A stretch of 64,000 nucleotides of DNA from Poteriospumella lacustris (taxonomy: Eukaryota > Sar > Chrysophyceae > Chromulinales > Dinobryaceae), in assembly GCA_008000375.1 (NCBI GenBank), contig SMOI01000124.1, positions 25,727-89,726 of the forward strand. The letters run 5' to 3'. Shown here piece after piece: positions 30,801 through 42,017 of the stretch; positions within the stretch are counted from its first letter, which is position 1; every line of letters begins with the position of its first letter. The position numbers were made by a program, and so were the translations under genes. The notes beneath the pieces are model-generated. The model was not told where the DNA came from. It was given only the letters and a program-made list of their open reading frames with translations, and did no database searches.

Positions 30801-33800
30801 GACGCCGTCGCCGCGGCGGGGTCAGCGGCGGGGTCTCCCCGCGGCGGCCGGCTGCTGTCGCTGTGGCCGCTGTAGCGAGAGGCGACCGAGTTCTCCGGCG
30901 GCCGGACGCCGCTGCGGTCGACGGACGCGTCGTCCTCCGGCGGCGCCAGCCCCGGCAGCGTCGGGGGCGGCAGGAGGCGGCGGTGCACGTGGACGCACAG
31001 CAGCTGCGGCACGTGCCCCGCCGTGAGCACGCGCACGTCGCGACCCACCCGCTGCACCTGCCACGCGCACACGGCCCGCCACCAGGCGATCGTCACGCGC
31101 GCCGCGTGACTGTGGCCGCCGCCGCCGCCGCCGCCGCCGTCGCCGTCGAAGCCGTCGAAGTCGAAGCCGTCGAAGTCGTCGCCGCGCACGGTGCCCTGGA
31201 CGTGCAGGCCGCGGCCCGCGTGGTCGGTGGTCCGCACGCGGAAGCACTGCGGCACCAGCGGGTGTGCCGTGATCACCACTAACACGCGAATCGCCTCCGT
31301 CGGGTAGCCCACCAGACGCGACGCGGCGCCGGGCGGTGGGACGAAGTTGAGCTCGGGGCCGTCGAGAAACGCGGCGGCGGCCGCGAGGCAGTCGACGCGG
31401 TCGCTCTGCATCTTCAGCACGCAGAACGGACCGACGTACTGCGCGTAGACGCCGTCGAGCCCTCCGCCGCGCGAGGACGGCTGCAGGTCCGCGCCGCCGG
31501 ACGACGACGAGGACGACGAGGACGGCAGATCGCTCCGCAGCGTCTCGTGGGCGGCCGGCTGCGGACGACCGACGCCCTCGCGCCACGTCGGTGCGAGGAG
31601 CCGCGCCACGCCGGGCACCTGCGGCGAGCAGCGAATGGCGTCGTTGGCGACCGCGGCCTCGTCGCTGGTCACCGCCGCGACCTCGACGGCGGGGTACGCG
31701 AAGCGAAACTGATCGAGCAGCTGATGCAGCATGCGCAGGCGCGGCGCCTCGTAGTGCAGGTGAAACGCCTCGGTGAAGTCGGCGGCGGTGAACGGCGCGA
31801 AGACGAACGAGACGCGCGGGATCGGCTGGGCCGAGACCCGGTACCGCGTCGTGACGAGGACGACGTCGCGAATCAGCCGCAGGTCCCGCGCACCGCCGCT
31901 GCCTCCACCGCCAGCGCCAGCGCCAGCGGAGAACGAGGCCTGCGAGCGAGCGGACGTGAGCACGTTGGCGGCGCTGCTGTTGTTGCTGTGGGCGGCGGTG
32001 GCGGCGGCGGCGGCGGTCGCCGTCAGCAGACCCCACGGGCTGCCCACCTGCTGCCCCGCGACGCCCACCGTGTGCAGCGACGCGTACCAGAGGAAGGCGG
32101 CGTACTTCGTGCCGGGGCACAGCCCGTCGAAGCGGAACGACAGCGGCGTCGCCGACACGCCCAGCTGCCCCACGTGGTGCACCCAGCGGTCCTGCAGCCG
32201 GCCGGCCGCCCGTTGCAGCGTCGTCTTCGGTGCGATGTGCAGCAGGTGCCACGCGTCGGCGAAGGTCGCGTTGGCGGGCACGGCGAGCAGTCCGCACTGC
32301 AGGCGGCCCCAGCCGCTGGCCTCCAGCGTCACCGTCACCGACGACTCGTCCACCGCCGTCGATCGAAAGCGCCGCACGGCGAGGCCCACCGCGACGTGCG
32401 GCAGCACCGGGCGGTACAGCGTCACGCGGTGGAAAGGGATGGCGTGGTCGGAGCGGCCCACGGCGGCGGGCGACGGCTGCGTCAGTCCCCGCGCGTGATT
32501 CGGTGCGAACTGCAGGCGGCTGGCGAGCCGCGGCAGGGCGTTGCAGCCGTGCGACAGCAGAAACTGCGGCACGTCCCAGCGCTGGTAGAGCTGGGCGATG
32601 GTCGGCGCGGTCGCGGCGGACGACGACGCCTTCTTCTTCGCCTTGCCACGGCGCGCCGCCGCCGACGGATGCCGCTCGTCCAGCAACCCGCCGCCTTTGG
32701 CGCTCGGCAGGGCGACGCTGCCGGCGAAGGAGCCGTGATGGCTCGACGCCAGCGACCCGGCGGACGACGGCGTCGCGGAGACCGCCTCGGAGGTGCCCGC
32801 CGTCGCCCACGTCAACCGCGCGGCGGCGTCGTGCGCCTGCGTCACGTCCCACCCGAACGACGACTGCCAAAACTCGGCGACGGCGTCTTGGTCCTCGTCG
32901 GCCACGACGACGTCCACTTCGTCTTCTTTCAGGCACCGCGGCAGCGACAGGACGCACTCCGACCCCCCGTGCGCGGTGGCGCGGCGCTGCAGGTGCAGCG
33001 ATCGCGTGTCGGTGTCGTCCTCGTAGACCAGCGCGCAGTGCGGCGGCAGGCGGTCTCGCCAGGCCGCCATGAGGCGCTCGTTCCAATTGATCTGCTCCGC
33101 CTCCACCGCAGCAGCAGCGGTAGCGGCAGCAGCGTGGGCGTGGGCGGCTCCGTCAGGAGCGCTCTCCGTCTCACTCGGCGACTGCGTCGGGGGCACGTGC
33201 AGCGCCGGATGCGAAGCGAACGGGCAGCTGGCGTGCAGCCAGAAGGCGTCGACTGGCTCCAGATACGACTCGCAGGCCGCCAGGTTAACGATGGGCAACG
33301 AAATCGCTTCGGCTTCGGCTTCGTCGTCTGCGGCGGCGGAATTCGCTTCGTAGCCAGGCGCCGAGAAGTGCTCGTTGGGCGGCAGCGCCGCTCGTGGCGG
33401 TGGATGGTACTCGATCCGCACGTTCTTACCGCCGAGCCAATTGGCGCAGACGATGCTCACCGCCGGCGCTGCCACAGTCAACTCGTCGCCGCCGCCGCTG
33501 CCGCTGCCGCTGCCGCTGCCGCTGCCGCTGTGGGTCGAGGTCGACCGACGACGCTGGTTGCGCGCGTATTCGAGCGCAATTTGCAGAAACTGCTGCAGCG
33601 ATACGGTCGCGTGGGCTGCGGCCCGTGTCTGCTGCGCGTAGCTGGGCAACGGAGGCTCGGACATCACCGACGGTCGCTTCTTCGGCGGCGCCACTCCACC
33701 GTCTGCGTCGGTGTCGGCGTCGGCATCGGCGGTGGTCTTCTCGCGCGTGTACTCGCCGTGCACCAGTTCGTATTTGCCGAAGAGGCGCTGGGCGGGCACC

Positions 33801-35995
33801 TCCTCGCGGTTCTCTTGACCGTCCGCGGCCAGCTCCGCGTCACAATCGTCGCCAGCGCCGGGTACCGCCGCCGATCCCGCCGCTGCCGCAACCGTCGCGT
33901 CCACGGCGCCGATCGGCCCGTCGACGAGCAAATCGGACGGATCGCGCACGAGGATCACGTAGCGATGCGTCGGCGTCGTGGCAGCACTCGCCCGGCCACG
34001 CAACGCCTCGTGAAAGCTGCGCTCTTCGATCGCGTGGGCGATCTCCTTCAACGTCGTGTGCGTCAGCGGGTCGAAATACGACGCGGACGCCGGCGCGGTC
34101 ATAAACACGCCGACGCCCTCGAGCGGCGACGCTGATCCGGTGAGCGGGGCCACTTGTGAGGCAATGCGCTGGGCGTACAAGCGCTCCAAACGGTCGACCA
34201 CCGTCCGGGCAAAGCGCTCGTGCACCGGCGCGGCGATTTGATGCAGCCACCGTCGCCAGAATCCGCGTTTCAGCGCGCGTTTGGTGCTGGCGGTGCAGTA
34301 GTGGCTGCTGGCCAACGGCCCGTCGCCGTTGAAATACAGCAGCTGCGTCTGCCCCGAGAGCCCCAAGACAGGCACGTCGCCGACTTCCTCGAGCGGCGTC
34401 TGCGTCACGTGGAAGACGGACTGGACGGCCTCGAACCCGTGTTGCTTCCACGCGCGCAACAGCGACGCCTGCAGATGGTGCAGCATGGCCACCGTCTCGG
34501 TCTGATGAAGGGCGCGTTTCGGCAGCCACCGGAGGGCTTCCAGCTGTGGGAACAGATACTGCTGCAGCACGTCGGCGGCGGAGACCAAGCTGCCGGTCAG
34601 CACGATGGCCAATCGCTGGTCGCTGTTCTGCCGCTGAATCAGGTCGATGTGCTGTCGGATCGAATGCAGTCGATTCACAGACGACGGGAATATGCACAAC
34701 CCACCGCCCCCAACGGACGAGGACGGTGGGGCATCAGCAGCGAGGCGTTCGTCGTGCGGGAGCGTTTTGACGTCGATGCGGCCGAACTGCACGTGCTTCG
34801 AGTAGATGGACACGTCGTACTCGGTGCCCGGCAACAGGTCGTCCAACTCGTACCGCTGGAGGCCCTGGTTGGCGTCACTTCCACGCAACGCGACGTAATC
34901 GCGGTACGTCGCGACCGTTGTTGAGTTGGCTCCAGCTCTGGCGGCGGTGGCGTTCGCACGGGCGAACCAGTGGCCGAAGTCCTTGTGCAACTGGCGGACG
35001 TTGCTTTCGGTGATATATTTGTGGCAGCAGTTTATGTGGGGAGCGTGGCGTGCCTTCTGCAGGGGCTGCTGCCGCTGGATAATCGGTTCTTCGATGTTGT
35101 AGTGCTCCGTTTCCACATAGATGCGTCGTTCGACGACGGCGAAGAGCTCCGGGAACTGACCCGGCACGTCTGCGCCGTGCAGGAGCACCTCCGATGGGAA
35201 CACCACCGACAAGTGCGTGCTTCGTAGATGGGTGACAATCACGTGTGGCAGCTTGGACACCCCCGGCTGTTTCCAATACTGCGCGGTGGGGAGATCGATG
35301 CGGCGATTCTCTGTGCGCTGCTCCATCATCGACAACAGCGACGCACTGCGGGCGTCCAAAGTCTTCAGCATGTCCACCAAGCGGTTTAAAATGTCGTAGA
35401 AGTCGAGGAGTATTTTGCAGAACGGAGAATGGAGAAGCCAGTCTACTAGGTCGTCCAAGAACAAGCCCGGTCGCAGGTGCGGAATGTTCTCGTCGTCGAA
35501 CATTAGTCGCGCCTCCAAGGCCAGCTGATGAGCATCCGCGTCAGTAACATCAAGGGTCCCCACCATCTTAAGCTTGCGGAGACATCGCGCGACACCACGA
35601 ATCAGATAGAAATGTTCTTCTTCTTCTAAAAGACCCGTCTGACTTGTGTTGTACCACCGAAAGAGATACTTCAATCGGTTTGGCCAATTCGATTTCATGA
35701 ACAGCACCAGCGTGGTCATGATATCTAGTGGATTTACTTTCCAAGTCTTCTCCTCTTCATCTAAAAATCGATGATGCTTCAGAAGAAATGACACCATTCC
35801 GGTCTCCAGCTGGAGGAAGCTCGCCAGCTCGTCCTCCCGAACACACCAAAACTCCAATAGTGATTCGGGCGACCGAGCTTTTTCAAAGCGCTCTTCGATT
35901 TCTTGAAGAGTTTTATCTTCCAAAGAAAGAAAGGGGAATATTTGGTCCAAATGACTTAAAACGTCGTGGTTCATCGCTGTCGCCGACTTCACCAT
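27900..35995 (-). CDS. Giant EF-hand and PhoD-like multi-module protein, N-terminal segment
   Basis: From the ATG at 35995 the frame is open for about 2,700 codons. Residues 1-230 look like a degenerate EF-hand array (LKYLFRWYNTSQTGLLEEEE; MFDDENIPHLRPGLFLDDLVDWL). Then come repeated modules, each with a fibronectin-III/PhoD-N-like strand set ending in an 'xPGTxYxV' turn (LLPGTEYDVSIYS; LCPGTKYAAFLWY; LAPDTRYEVFLPD) and followed by a Rossmann-like block. The third module is most clearly PhoD-like: VVGPVVGQVTQQSARVLFEF near its start and VRDTFRLILSTPAVAAAMASAAHLFVHHPRYLL later, where active members carry a DDHD-type motif. Metal ligands look lost. The total gene would run to 23634 or 21549, i.e. 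4,000-4,800 residues. The first 600 nt are moderate GC; the rest is very GC-rich. Confidence 0.65.
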
Positions 35996-36462
35996 TTTGA
36001 CGCCACTGATTATTAGTACGCGATTATTAGTACGATTCCCTCCTGGGATAAGCTCGTTGGTTTACACACGTACAAACTTATGGTAGATTGGGAAACTGGA
36101 TGCGTCGCGCTTTGGTTCTTTTGAAATTGTGATGATACATAGAAGAAGAACTTCGTTTTTCAACGAGGCTCACTCATCATCATCATGGCGTTCACACGCC
36201 CTAATATAAAAATGAAACGCATTTGAGCGTTTCGTCTCATCATCACTCCCACGACCCACGACTCCGACGACTCACGACTGAACTGGCGATAGTTAACTTT
36301 TTCGCTTGACCTGCACCTGGTTCTGTTGTTGTGGAAGAAGAGTCATAAGTATAGAGCAACAGTTTGAACAGCTGAATTTTCCATTTGTGTTGTGGTGTTG
36401 TCTTTGATAAATTTTGTGTCGTCGACAGTTGTGAACAATCGGTGGTCCCATCGGTGGTGGTC
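35996..36462. promoter_or_regulatory. Divergent promoter region with small hairpins
   Basis: 467 nt between the start codons of the giant gene (minus) and the gene at 36463 (plus). It contains a direct repeat of GATTATTAGTACG (near 36008-36034), a GGCGT-TCAC-ACGCC hairpin (36187-36200) and a GAAACGC-ATTTGA-GCGTTTC hairpin (36214-36233). These are candidate regulatory sites only by position. Confidence 0.4.
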
Positions 36463-37248
36463 ATGAGTCAATCTCAAGGGAGTCACGGAAGCTCCTTGAT
36501 CAAGCAACATCTTGTTCCGCCGGAGAGTAAGGCCGACATCAAGCGACAGTTTTACAAAGATGATCTTCGACATTGGCTTTATCATCATTCCACCACTGTA
36601 TCCCAGCATGTGATGAAGAAACACACTCATCGAACCTACTACCAAAACCTCGTGAAGAGTTTACGAAACGAACCGGACCCAAAAGCTGCGGCGATGCTTC
36701 TCATCGAAGCAAACAATCACATCACACATATTCCGGAGGACGTCGACGAAGAGTCCTTGGCCGGGGAAGTCATCAAGCAGGAACTTCATCAAGAATACTC
36801 ACTCTCACCGACAAAATCACTTGTCTCGCCGGGTGTCGTGTTGACCGAGCGCCGACGGAAAATGATCATTGACAAGCTGAAAAATGGCGGCTTTGATGAA
36901 GGGAATCCATTGATTGCCGAGCAAGATATATCTCTGTCAACAGAGAGCTTCGGGGACCGCAGTCGCTATAACTACGAAGTACGCATCAAAGAGTCAGAGC
37001 AAGGTCCATTCGAGCCGAAATGGGAACACTACAACACCATGCGCATGCGATGGCGCTATATACGACCACAAGCGCAAATGCTGATTCCCGATCAACATAT
37101 GCTAGCCCCCAGCAAGACGACGTATGTGATGAAGAGCGCCACCGGCGAACACGTGCAGGGAAACTTCGTCGACGTCGTCGACTATAACAATAAACGGGCA
37201 CAGCGCAACGCCATGAAAACGAAATCGTCTGGCCGCCGACCATTTTGA
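36463..37248 (+). CDS. Uncharacterised protein, 261 residues
   Basis: A single-exon frame from the ATG at 36463 (the frame is open upstream but without a better start). I do not recognise it. It is hydrophilic, without signal peptide or membrane segments. The N-terminal half is helical and rich in His and Lys (HWLYHHSTTVSQHVMKKHTHRTYY); the middle has LTERRRKMIIDKLKNGGFDEGN; the C-terminal part has the aromatic-rich block FEPKWEHYNTMRMRWRYIRP and ends basic (KTKSSGRRPF). The even composition and codon use support a real gene. A cytoskeletal or ciliary role is conceivable from the neighbourhood but not shown. Confidence 0.75.
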   Translation: MSQSQGSHGSSLIKQHLVPPESKADIKRQFYKDDLRHWLYHHSTTVSQHVMKKHTHRTYYQNLVKSLRNEPDPKAAAMLLIEANNHITHIPEDVDEESLAGEVIKQELHQEYSLSPTKSLVSPGVVLTERRRKMIIDKLKNGGFDEGNPLIAEQDISLSTESFGDRSRYNYEVRIKESEQGPFEPKWEHYNTMRMRWRYIRPQAQMLIPDQHMLAPSKTTYVMKSATGEHVQGNFVDVVDYNNKRAQRNAMKTKSSGRRPF

Positions 37249-37794
37249 GGGCAGAAGATTCATTGCGAGTTCCTTGTATATGTATGTTTGTAAACTATAT
37301 TCGTAGTACGCGACCACAACGTTTAGCGTTCAAGTGGCATCGAAGTTGAGTTTATCTTCCGTCTAATTACGTGGGGAAAGGAGGTTGAACGAATCATACT
37401 AAACCAACATTCTCGGGCCGTCCAAACACAGCCTGAGAGTGATAACTCGATACCAGAGAGGGAGAAACTTCAAAACGCAGACAGAGTGACAAATGAGGAA
37501 GTGATGAGAAAGAAACCGATCTTTTGTGCAAACCACGGCTGTGAAAACACGAGTAATCGCAAAACGAATATTCATGCACGCCCGAGATGACTGGGATGCA
37601 CGACGACGTGTGGTAAAATAAGCGCAGGAAGAAGATGGCATCGGCGAAAAGCGAAAGGTCGACGAACTCGACGAGTTTGAACGCAGAGAGATGATGGCAG
37701 TGGAGAAAGTAAACAATAGCCAAACCCGAGAAGCGTTCTAAAAGGAAACGCAAGATATTGATGAGGGGGGGCGAACAAAAGGTTGAACTTTCGT
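37249..37794. other. Tail-to-tail intergenic region
   Basis: Lies between the 3' ends of the genes at 36463 (plus) and 37795 (minus). Overlapping minus-strand frames here have no recognisable content. No gene is called. Confidence 0.45.
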
Positions 37795-38382
37795 TCATTT
37801 GAAGACCACGATGTGGTAGTCTTCAGGCGATCCCGGGAGACCATAGCGGCCATTCAGTAGCATCTCCTCCACGCTATCTGCTGGCAACGTTGTGGAGACG
37901 ATCACTTTGAAGTTTCTGTGTAATTTTTCACAGTCGCCATCTTTGATTTCGCGGAAATCTTCGCGTCGAAGGAAATAGTCGACGTTTTCTCTTGCGATGC
38001 GACCGTTGTTCAACATGAATCCCCGGGGCAACGTTTTCCAAGGCTGGTGAGGCGGATAAGGATTCTCTGTTTCTCTATCGCGGCAGCTTTCGTCGCACAT
38101 AGCCGTAACGAAATCCGCAGCGCAGTCCGCCATTCGAAGAACCAATGTCTTGCCGTACTTCATGGCATAGACAAGAGCAAAGCGAGCCTCTTCAATGACA
38201 GGATAAACAGTGTGCTGATAAACCATTCTCTTCGTTTGCAAATTTTTGCACTCCAACACTTTGAATTTCCGAGAATTGAGAAAGTAATCCAACGATTTCT
38301 CGCTGTCCGTGTTGTCCACCAACAACAACGTCTTGTCGTCGGCGAAATAATTGTCCAACAGTTTATCGATTTGTTCCTCCAT
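37795..38382 (-). CDS. Uncharacterised protein, 195 residues
   Basis: A single-exon frame from the ATG at 38382. The sequence has an alternating strand-helix pattern with TLLLVDNTDSEKSLDYFL, ALVYAMKYGKTLVLRMADCAADF and FKVIVSTTLPADSVEEMLL, suggestive of an alpha/beta (Rossmann-like) domain without a P-loop. LPRGFMLNNGRIARENVDYFL is a distinctive central block. No transmembrane or signal segment is present. I do not recognise the family. It is divergent from COQ6 over 369 nt. Confidence 0.78.
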   Translation of the reverse strand: MEEQIDKLLDNYFADDKTLLLVDNTDSEKSLDYFLNSRKFKVLECKNLQTKRMVYQHTVYPVIEEARFALVYAMKYGKTLVLRMADCAADFVTAMCDESCRDRETENPYPPHQPWKTLPRGFMLNNGRIARENVDYFLRREDFREIKDGDCEKLHRNFKVIVSTTLPADSVEEMLLNGRYGLPGSPEDYHIVVFK

Positions 38383-38751
38383 CTCTCTTCAACGGATTTC
38401 AAATAAAACAACTATATAGTGCTCCTCTTGTAAACAAACTGTTGATGCTTCCGTTCAATGATTGGTCTAGTTACCCGAATATCCAATATTCGCGTCTAGA
38501 GACGCGAGACGCGAGACTATTATCATCATCGTCGTATCCAGCCGGATCCATGATTCATGATGATGATGACGAGGACACTTCTTCTGAAACGCCCGACGAT
38601 GCGGCCGCCGCGTCTCTCACTCACGTGCCATGGTCGAAGAGAAGGAAATGAATGAATGAGAGAGTAAGCCTGGCAGGCACTTAAGCCAGCAGTGTTTTCC
38701 ACACCATCATATGCTTTGAGGGACTCTGTATCCGACAAAAGAGTCCACACA
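38383..38751. promoter_or_regulatory. Divergent promoter region with two adjacent hairpins
   Basis: Between the starts of the 195-residue protein gene (minus) and COQ6 (plus). CGAATAT-CCA-ATATTCG (38476-38492) and CGCGTC-TAGA-GACGCG (38491-38506) form two abutting hairpins that share two bases. Their role is unknown. Confidence 0.4.
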
Positions 38752-40362
38752 ATGTTGTCTGTGCTGAAGTTGCGAGGTTCCTTGCATCGTGCACTTCGTC
38801 AGAGAAACTTCAGTGACGTTGCCGCCGCAGTTGCTCAATCAGCTCAACCTGTACAAAACAAAGAATATGACATAATCATCAACGGAGGTGGTGTTGTGGG
38901 TGCAGCTCTAGCTGCAAAGCTTTTGCAAAATAGTGATGGGCAGCTGAGAGTCGCCATGTTCGAACAAGGGAAACTCCCTTCGTTGCCTGCAGGCGAAGCT
39001 CTTCCGGACATTCGCACATATGCCCTGTCACCACGTTCCATGAAATTCTTGGACGACATTGGTGCGTGGAAGTACATCGAACCGCGGTCGCAGTTGTACT
39101 CAAATATGCAAATTTGGGAAAGTCTTGGACCCGGTGTCCTGAAGTTTCGGGCGGAGGATCTCTCTGTGCAGGAGTTGGGACGTATTTGTGAGGACCGAAC
39201 GATTGCAGCTGCTGTGTATAAGGCCATTGAGGATGCTGGTCATAAGCTGGATGTGATCAATGATCGCAAGATCACGTCGTTTACACTGCCGAGCGACAAG
39301 ACGGCGCATCATTTCGATGATGTCGCCGTCGTGCGCACCAGTGATGGACAGAGTCATCGTTGTCGCTTGTTGGTTGGTGCAGACGGAGCCGCTTCGATGG
39401 TTCGTCAATCCTCTGGGATGAAGTCGTTTGGGTGGTCGTATGGTCAGCAAGCGGTGGTGGGAACAGTGAAGCTCGATGTCGACCCCGCCAGTTCCTCTCC
39501 AGTGTCAACCATCGTTCGTCAAACAGCTTGGCAGAAATATCTTAAAACAGGCCCATTGGCAGTGTTGCCCCTGTGGAATGGATATGCGTCCATCGTGTGG
39601 TCGTTGCCTACGTTGGAAGCGCAGCGTGTAAAGGGCCTTACCGACGATGAGTGGATCGCGGCGTTGAACGAAGCTTTGCAAGCCCCATCGGAAGGAGCCG
39701 CTTCAGTGGGTAAGAACTCGCCCGAAGACGATTCTGCGACGGCTTTTCCTTCTTCGCTACCACCTGTGATGTCGCTGCTGTGGACGGCAGCGCGGTCAGG
39801 ACGTAAGTTGACGTTGGATCTGCAGAAAGAAGTGCGAGCCGTCGTGGATACCGCCGTCTCGGCCGCACAAATCAACGACCCGATGTTCTTCCCTCCTCAA
39901 ATTATTCAAGCTGTGAGCCCACGTATGGGTTTCCCCCTGCAATTGCAGCAAGCAGCTTCATACGTGGCTCATCGCGTCGCCTTAGTAGGCGATGCTGCCC
40001 ATAGTATCCACCCGCAGGCCGGCCAAGGGTTGAATCTTGGGTTACAAGATGCCGCTGCTTTGGCCAGAGTTATTGAAGATGAAATGGCCGTGGGTGGTGA
40101 AATCGGAACGTTGTCAAGTCTTCAGAAGTATCACAAGGAACGATTTGCCGCCAACTTGGCGATGTTGACGGCGGTGGACACGATACACCGCGTCTTCAGC
40201 ACACCCGAGACGAGTGGAAGTGGGAAAATCGTCAATTTCTTACACAATCGATACCTTTCTGATGCGCAACAAGTGGTGAGATCGCTGGGCATGTTGGGTT
40301 TGAATACAGTGGGTCAGAAACTGAAAAACGAAATGGCCAAGGTCGCGATGGGACTGAAATAA
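38752..40362 (+). CDS. COQ6: Ubiquinone biosynthesis monooxygenase COQ6
   Basis: A single-exon 536-residue flavoprotein from the ATG at 38752; the open frame upstream lacks a better ATG. A basic, acid-free N-terminus (MLSVLKLRGSLHRALRQRNF) is a mitochondrial presequence. The UbiH/COQ6 motifs are in order: the FAD-binding IIINGGGVVGAALA, the RTYALSPRSMKFLD block, the central GADGAASMVR, and RVALVGDAAHSIHPQAGQGLNLGLQD. A loop of about 40 residues (around EGAASVGKNSPEDDSAT) is a lineage insertion. COQ6 hydroxylates the ubiquinone ring precursor at C5 in the mitochondrial matrix, using NADPH-derived electrons through adrenodoxin. It supplies the acceptor used by the acyl-CoA dehydrogenases nearby. 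Confidence 0.94.
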   Translation: MLSVLKLRGSLHRALRQRNFSDVAAAVAQSAQPVQNKEYDIIINGGGVVGAALAAKLLQNSDGQLRVAMFEQGKLPSLPAGEALPDIRTYALSPRSMKFLDDIGAWKYIEPRSQLYSNMQIWESLGPGVLKFRAEDLSVQELGRICEDRTIAAAVYKAIEDAGHKLDVINDRKITSFTLPSDKTAHHFDDVAVVRTSDGQSHRCRLLVGADGAASMVRQSSGMKSFGWSYGQQAVVGTVKLDVDPASSSPVSTIVRQTAWQKYLKTGPLAVLPLWNGYASIVWSLPTLEAQRVKGLTDDEWIAALNEALQAPSEGAASVGKNSPEDDSATAFPSSLPPVMSLLWTAARSGRKLTLDLQKEVRAVVDTAVSAAQINDPMFFPPQIIQAVSPRMGFPLQLQQAASYVAHRVALVGDAAHSIHPQAGQGLNLGLQDAAALARVIEDEMAVGGEIGTLSSLQKYHKERFAANLAMLTAVDTIHRVFSTPETSGSGKIVNFLHNRYLSDAQQVVRSLGMLGLNTVGQKLKNEMAKVAMGLK

Positions 40363-40754
40363 GCGATTGGTGCTCGTGTAACTTCTCTATACCATTCGCA
40401 TCTTGTGTGTTGTCTCTCGAGTTTTTGTCGCTGGTGCCTTTATAGCCATGAAGGTTGTCCATATGGACAGTACCGGTGGTGCATACTGTTGGTGGTAGGC
40501 TCGACGGCCCGCCCCATCCAACAGTGACAGTGACAGGAACAGTAACTGATGTAAAAATGAAACGGTCGCGCAACTTCAACCGGCGGCGGTGTGCGATGAC
40601 GCTGCGAGGTCGAAGCTGCCTCGTGCACCGCCTGTGCCCGCCGGTCGGAGGATATATGAAGAAGATTCTTCGCTGACTAGTATCGCGCAGGTGAAGAAGA
40701 CACATTCGAAATTGTTGCAGTTTCAGTGGGTATTAAAGCGTGGATCGAAAAGAA
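40363..40754. other. Intergenic region upstream of the IVD-type gene
   Basis: Head-to-tail spacing of about 390 nt. No gene is supported; it should hold the COQ6 3' end and the promoter of the dehydrogenase. Confidence 0.45.
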
Positions 40755-42017
40755 ATGTTGTCGAAGACTCTTGCACAAACGGTGACGAAGTTTCGTCCAT
40801 CGATGCTGACCGCTGCGTTGTCGACCGGACGAGTGGATATTTTCAATCCTACGCCAGAACATGCCGAGTTGAGAAAGATGGTCCGTTCTTTCGTTGAGAA
40901 GGAAGTGGATCCTCAAGCTTTGGAATACAATCGCGAGGAGAAATTCAACATCAATTTGTTCCGTAAACTGGGCGACTTGGGTTTGTTGGGTATCGTCGTG
41001 GACCCCAAGTATGGTGGAGCCGGTATGGATGCCACTGCCGCGGTTCTTGTGACAGAAGAACTTGCCTCTGGCGATCCGGGATTGACCTGTTCGTACGCCA
41101 CGCACTCGATGTTGTTGATCAACAACATCTTGCGCAACGGCAACGAGGAGCAGAAGATGCGTCTGTTGCCTGCCGCATGCACGGGTGAGAAGATTGGTGG
41201 CATTTGCATGTCCGAGCCTTCCGTGGGTACCGATGTGCTGGGTATGCGCTCCATGGCGACCCCGTCGGCGGATGGATCGTACTTTACGCTGAACGGTACG
41301 AAGATGTGGATCAGCAACGGCACGTTGGACGGCAAGGACACGGGTGATCTCTTCTTGTTGTACGCCAAGACCAATCCCGCAGCCAAGTATGGCGGCTTGA
41401 CGTCGTTCGTCGTGGAGAAGGGCATGCCCGGCTTCACGTTGGGCCAGAAGATCAACGACAAATGCGGCATGCGCTCGTCGCCCACCGCCGAGCTCGTCTT
41501 CGAGAACGTCAAAATCCCCAAAGCCAACGTCATTGGCGAAGTCGGTGGCGCCGTCTTCTGCATGATGCGCAACTTGCAGATTGAGCGCTTGGGCATCGCC
41601 GCCATGAACTTGGGCATCGCCCGTCGCTCGATTGAAATCATGACCCGCTACGCGCAGGAGCGCAAGGCCTTTGGCAAGCCCATCGCGGAATTCGGACAAA
41701 TCCAGAAGATGATCGCGGAGTCGTACGCGGAATACATGGCCGGTCGCTCGTACGTGTACCAGGTGGCGTACAATTTGGATCTGGACGCCTACGGCAAGGG
41801 CTTGGACGGCGATGGCACGAAGCTGTTCATGGCCGCCACGTCGAAGCGTATCGCGGACCGTGCGATCCAATGTCTTGGTGGCTACGGCTACGTGGGTGAG
41901 TATCAAGTCGAACGGTTGTGGCGTGACTCGAAGGTGACCGAGATCTTCGGCGGCACCAACGAGGCGCACCACAAGAACATGGCCAAGGAGTTGGCCAAGT
42001 TGGGTCGTATTGAGTAG
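40755..42017 (+). CDS. IVD: Isovaleryl-CoA dehydrogenase-type acyl-CoA dehydrogenase, mitochondrial
   Basis: A single-exon 420-residue protein from the ATG at 40755; a basic presequence (MLSKTLAQTVTKFRPS) precedes the fold. Acyl-CoA dehydrogenase blocks are intact: LGLLGIVVDPKYGGAGMDA, GGICMSEPSVGTDVLGM, KMWISNGTLDG, YAQERKAFGKPI and QCLGGYGYVGEYQVERLWRD. The usual C-terminal catalytic Glu is replaced (EIFGGTNE), while a Glu is present in the IERLGIA helix. This swap, with the base on the helix, is the isovaleryl-CoA/long-chain dehydrogenase arrangement. It would oxidise isovaleryl-CoA in leucine breakdown, with ETF as acceptor; a long-chain or related substrate is possible because the C-terminus differs from animal IVD. 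Confidence 0.85.
   Translation: MLSKTLAQTVTKFRPSMLTAALSTGRVDIFNPTPEHAELRKMVRSFVEKEVDPQALEYNREEKFNINLFRKLGDLGLLGIVVDPKYGGAGMDATAAVLVTEELASGDPGLTCSYATHSMLLINNILRNGNEEQKMRLLPAACTGEKIGGICMSEPSVGTDVLGMRSMATPSADGSYFTLNGTKMWISNGTLDGKDTGDLFLLYAKTNPAAKYGGLTSFVVEKGMPGFTLGQKINDKCGMRSSPTAELVFENVKIPKANVIGEVGGAVFCMMRNLQIERLGIAAMNLGIARRSIEIMTRYAQERKAFGKPIAEFGQIQKMIAESYAEYMAGRSYVYQVAYNLDLDAYGKGLDGDGTKLFMAATSKRIADRAIQCLGGYGYVGEYQVERLWRDSKVTEIFGGTNEAHHKNMAKELAKLGRIE

Noticed and set aside
22063-35276. Many long Arg/Ala/Pro-rich frames on both strands
   Set aside because: Shadows of the giant gene; only one frame shows conserved blocks.
40677-41972. 431-codon minus-strand open frame
   Set aside because: Antisense shadow of the isovaleryl-CoA dehydrogenase-type gene.
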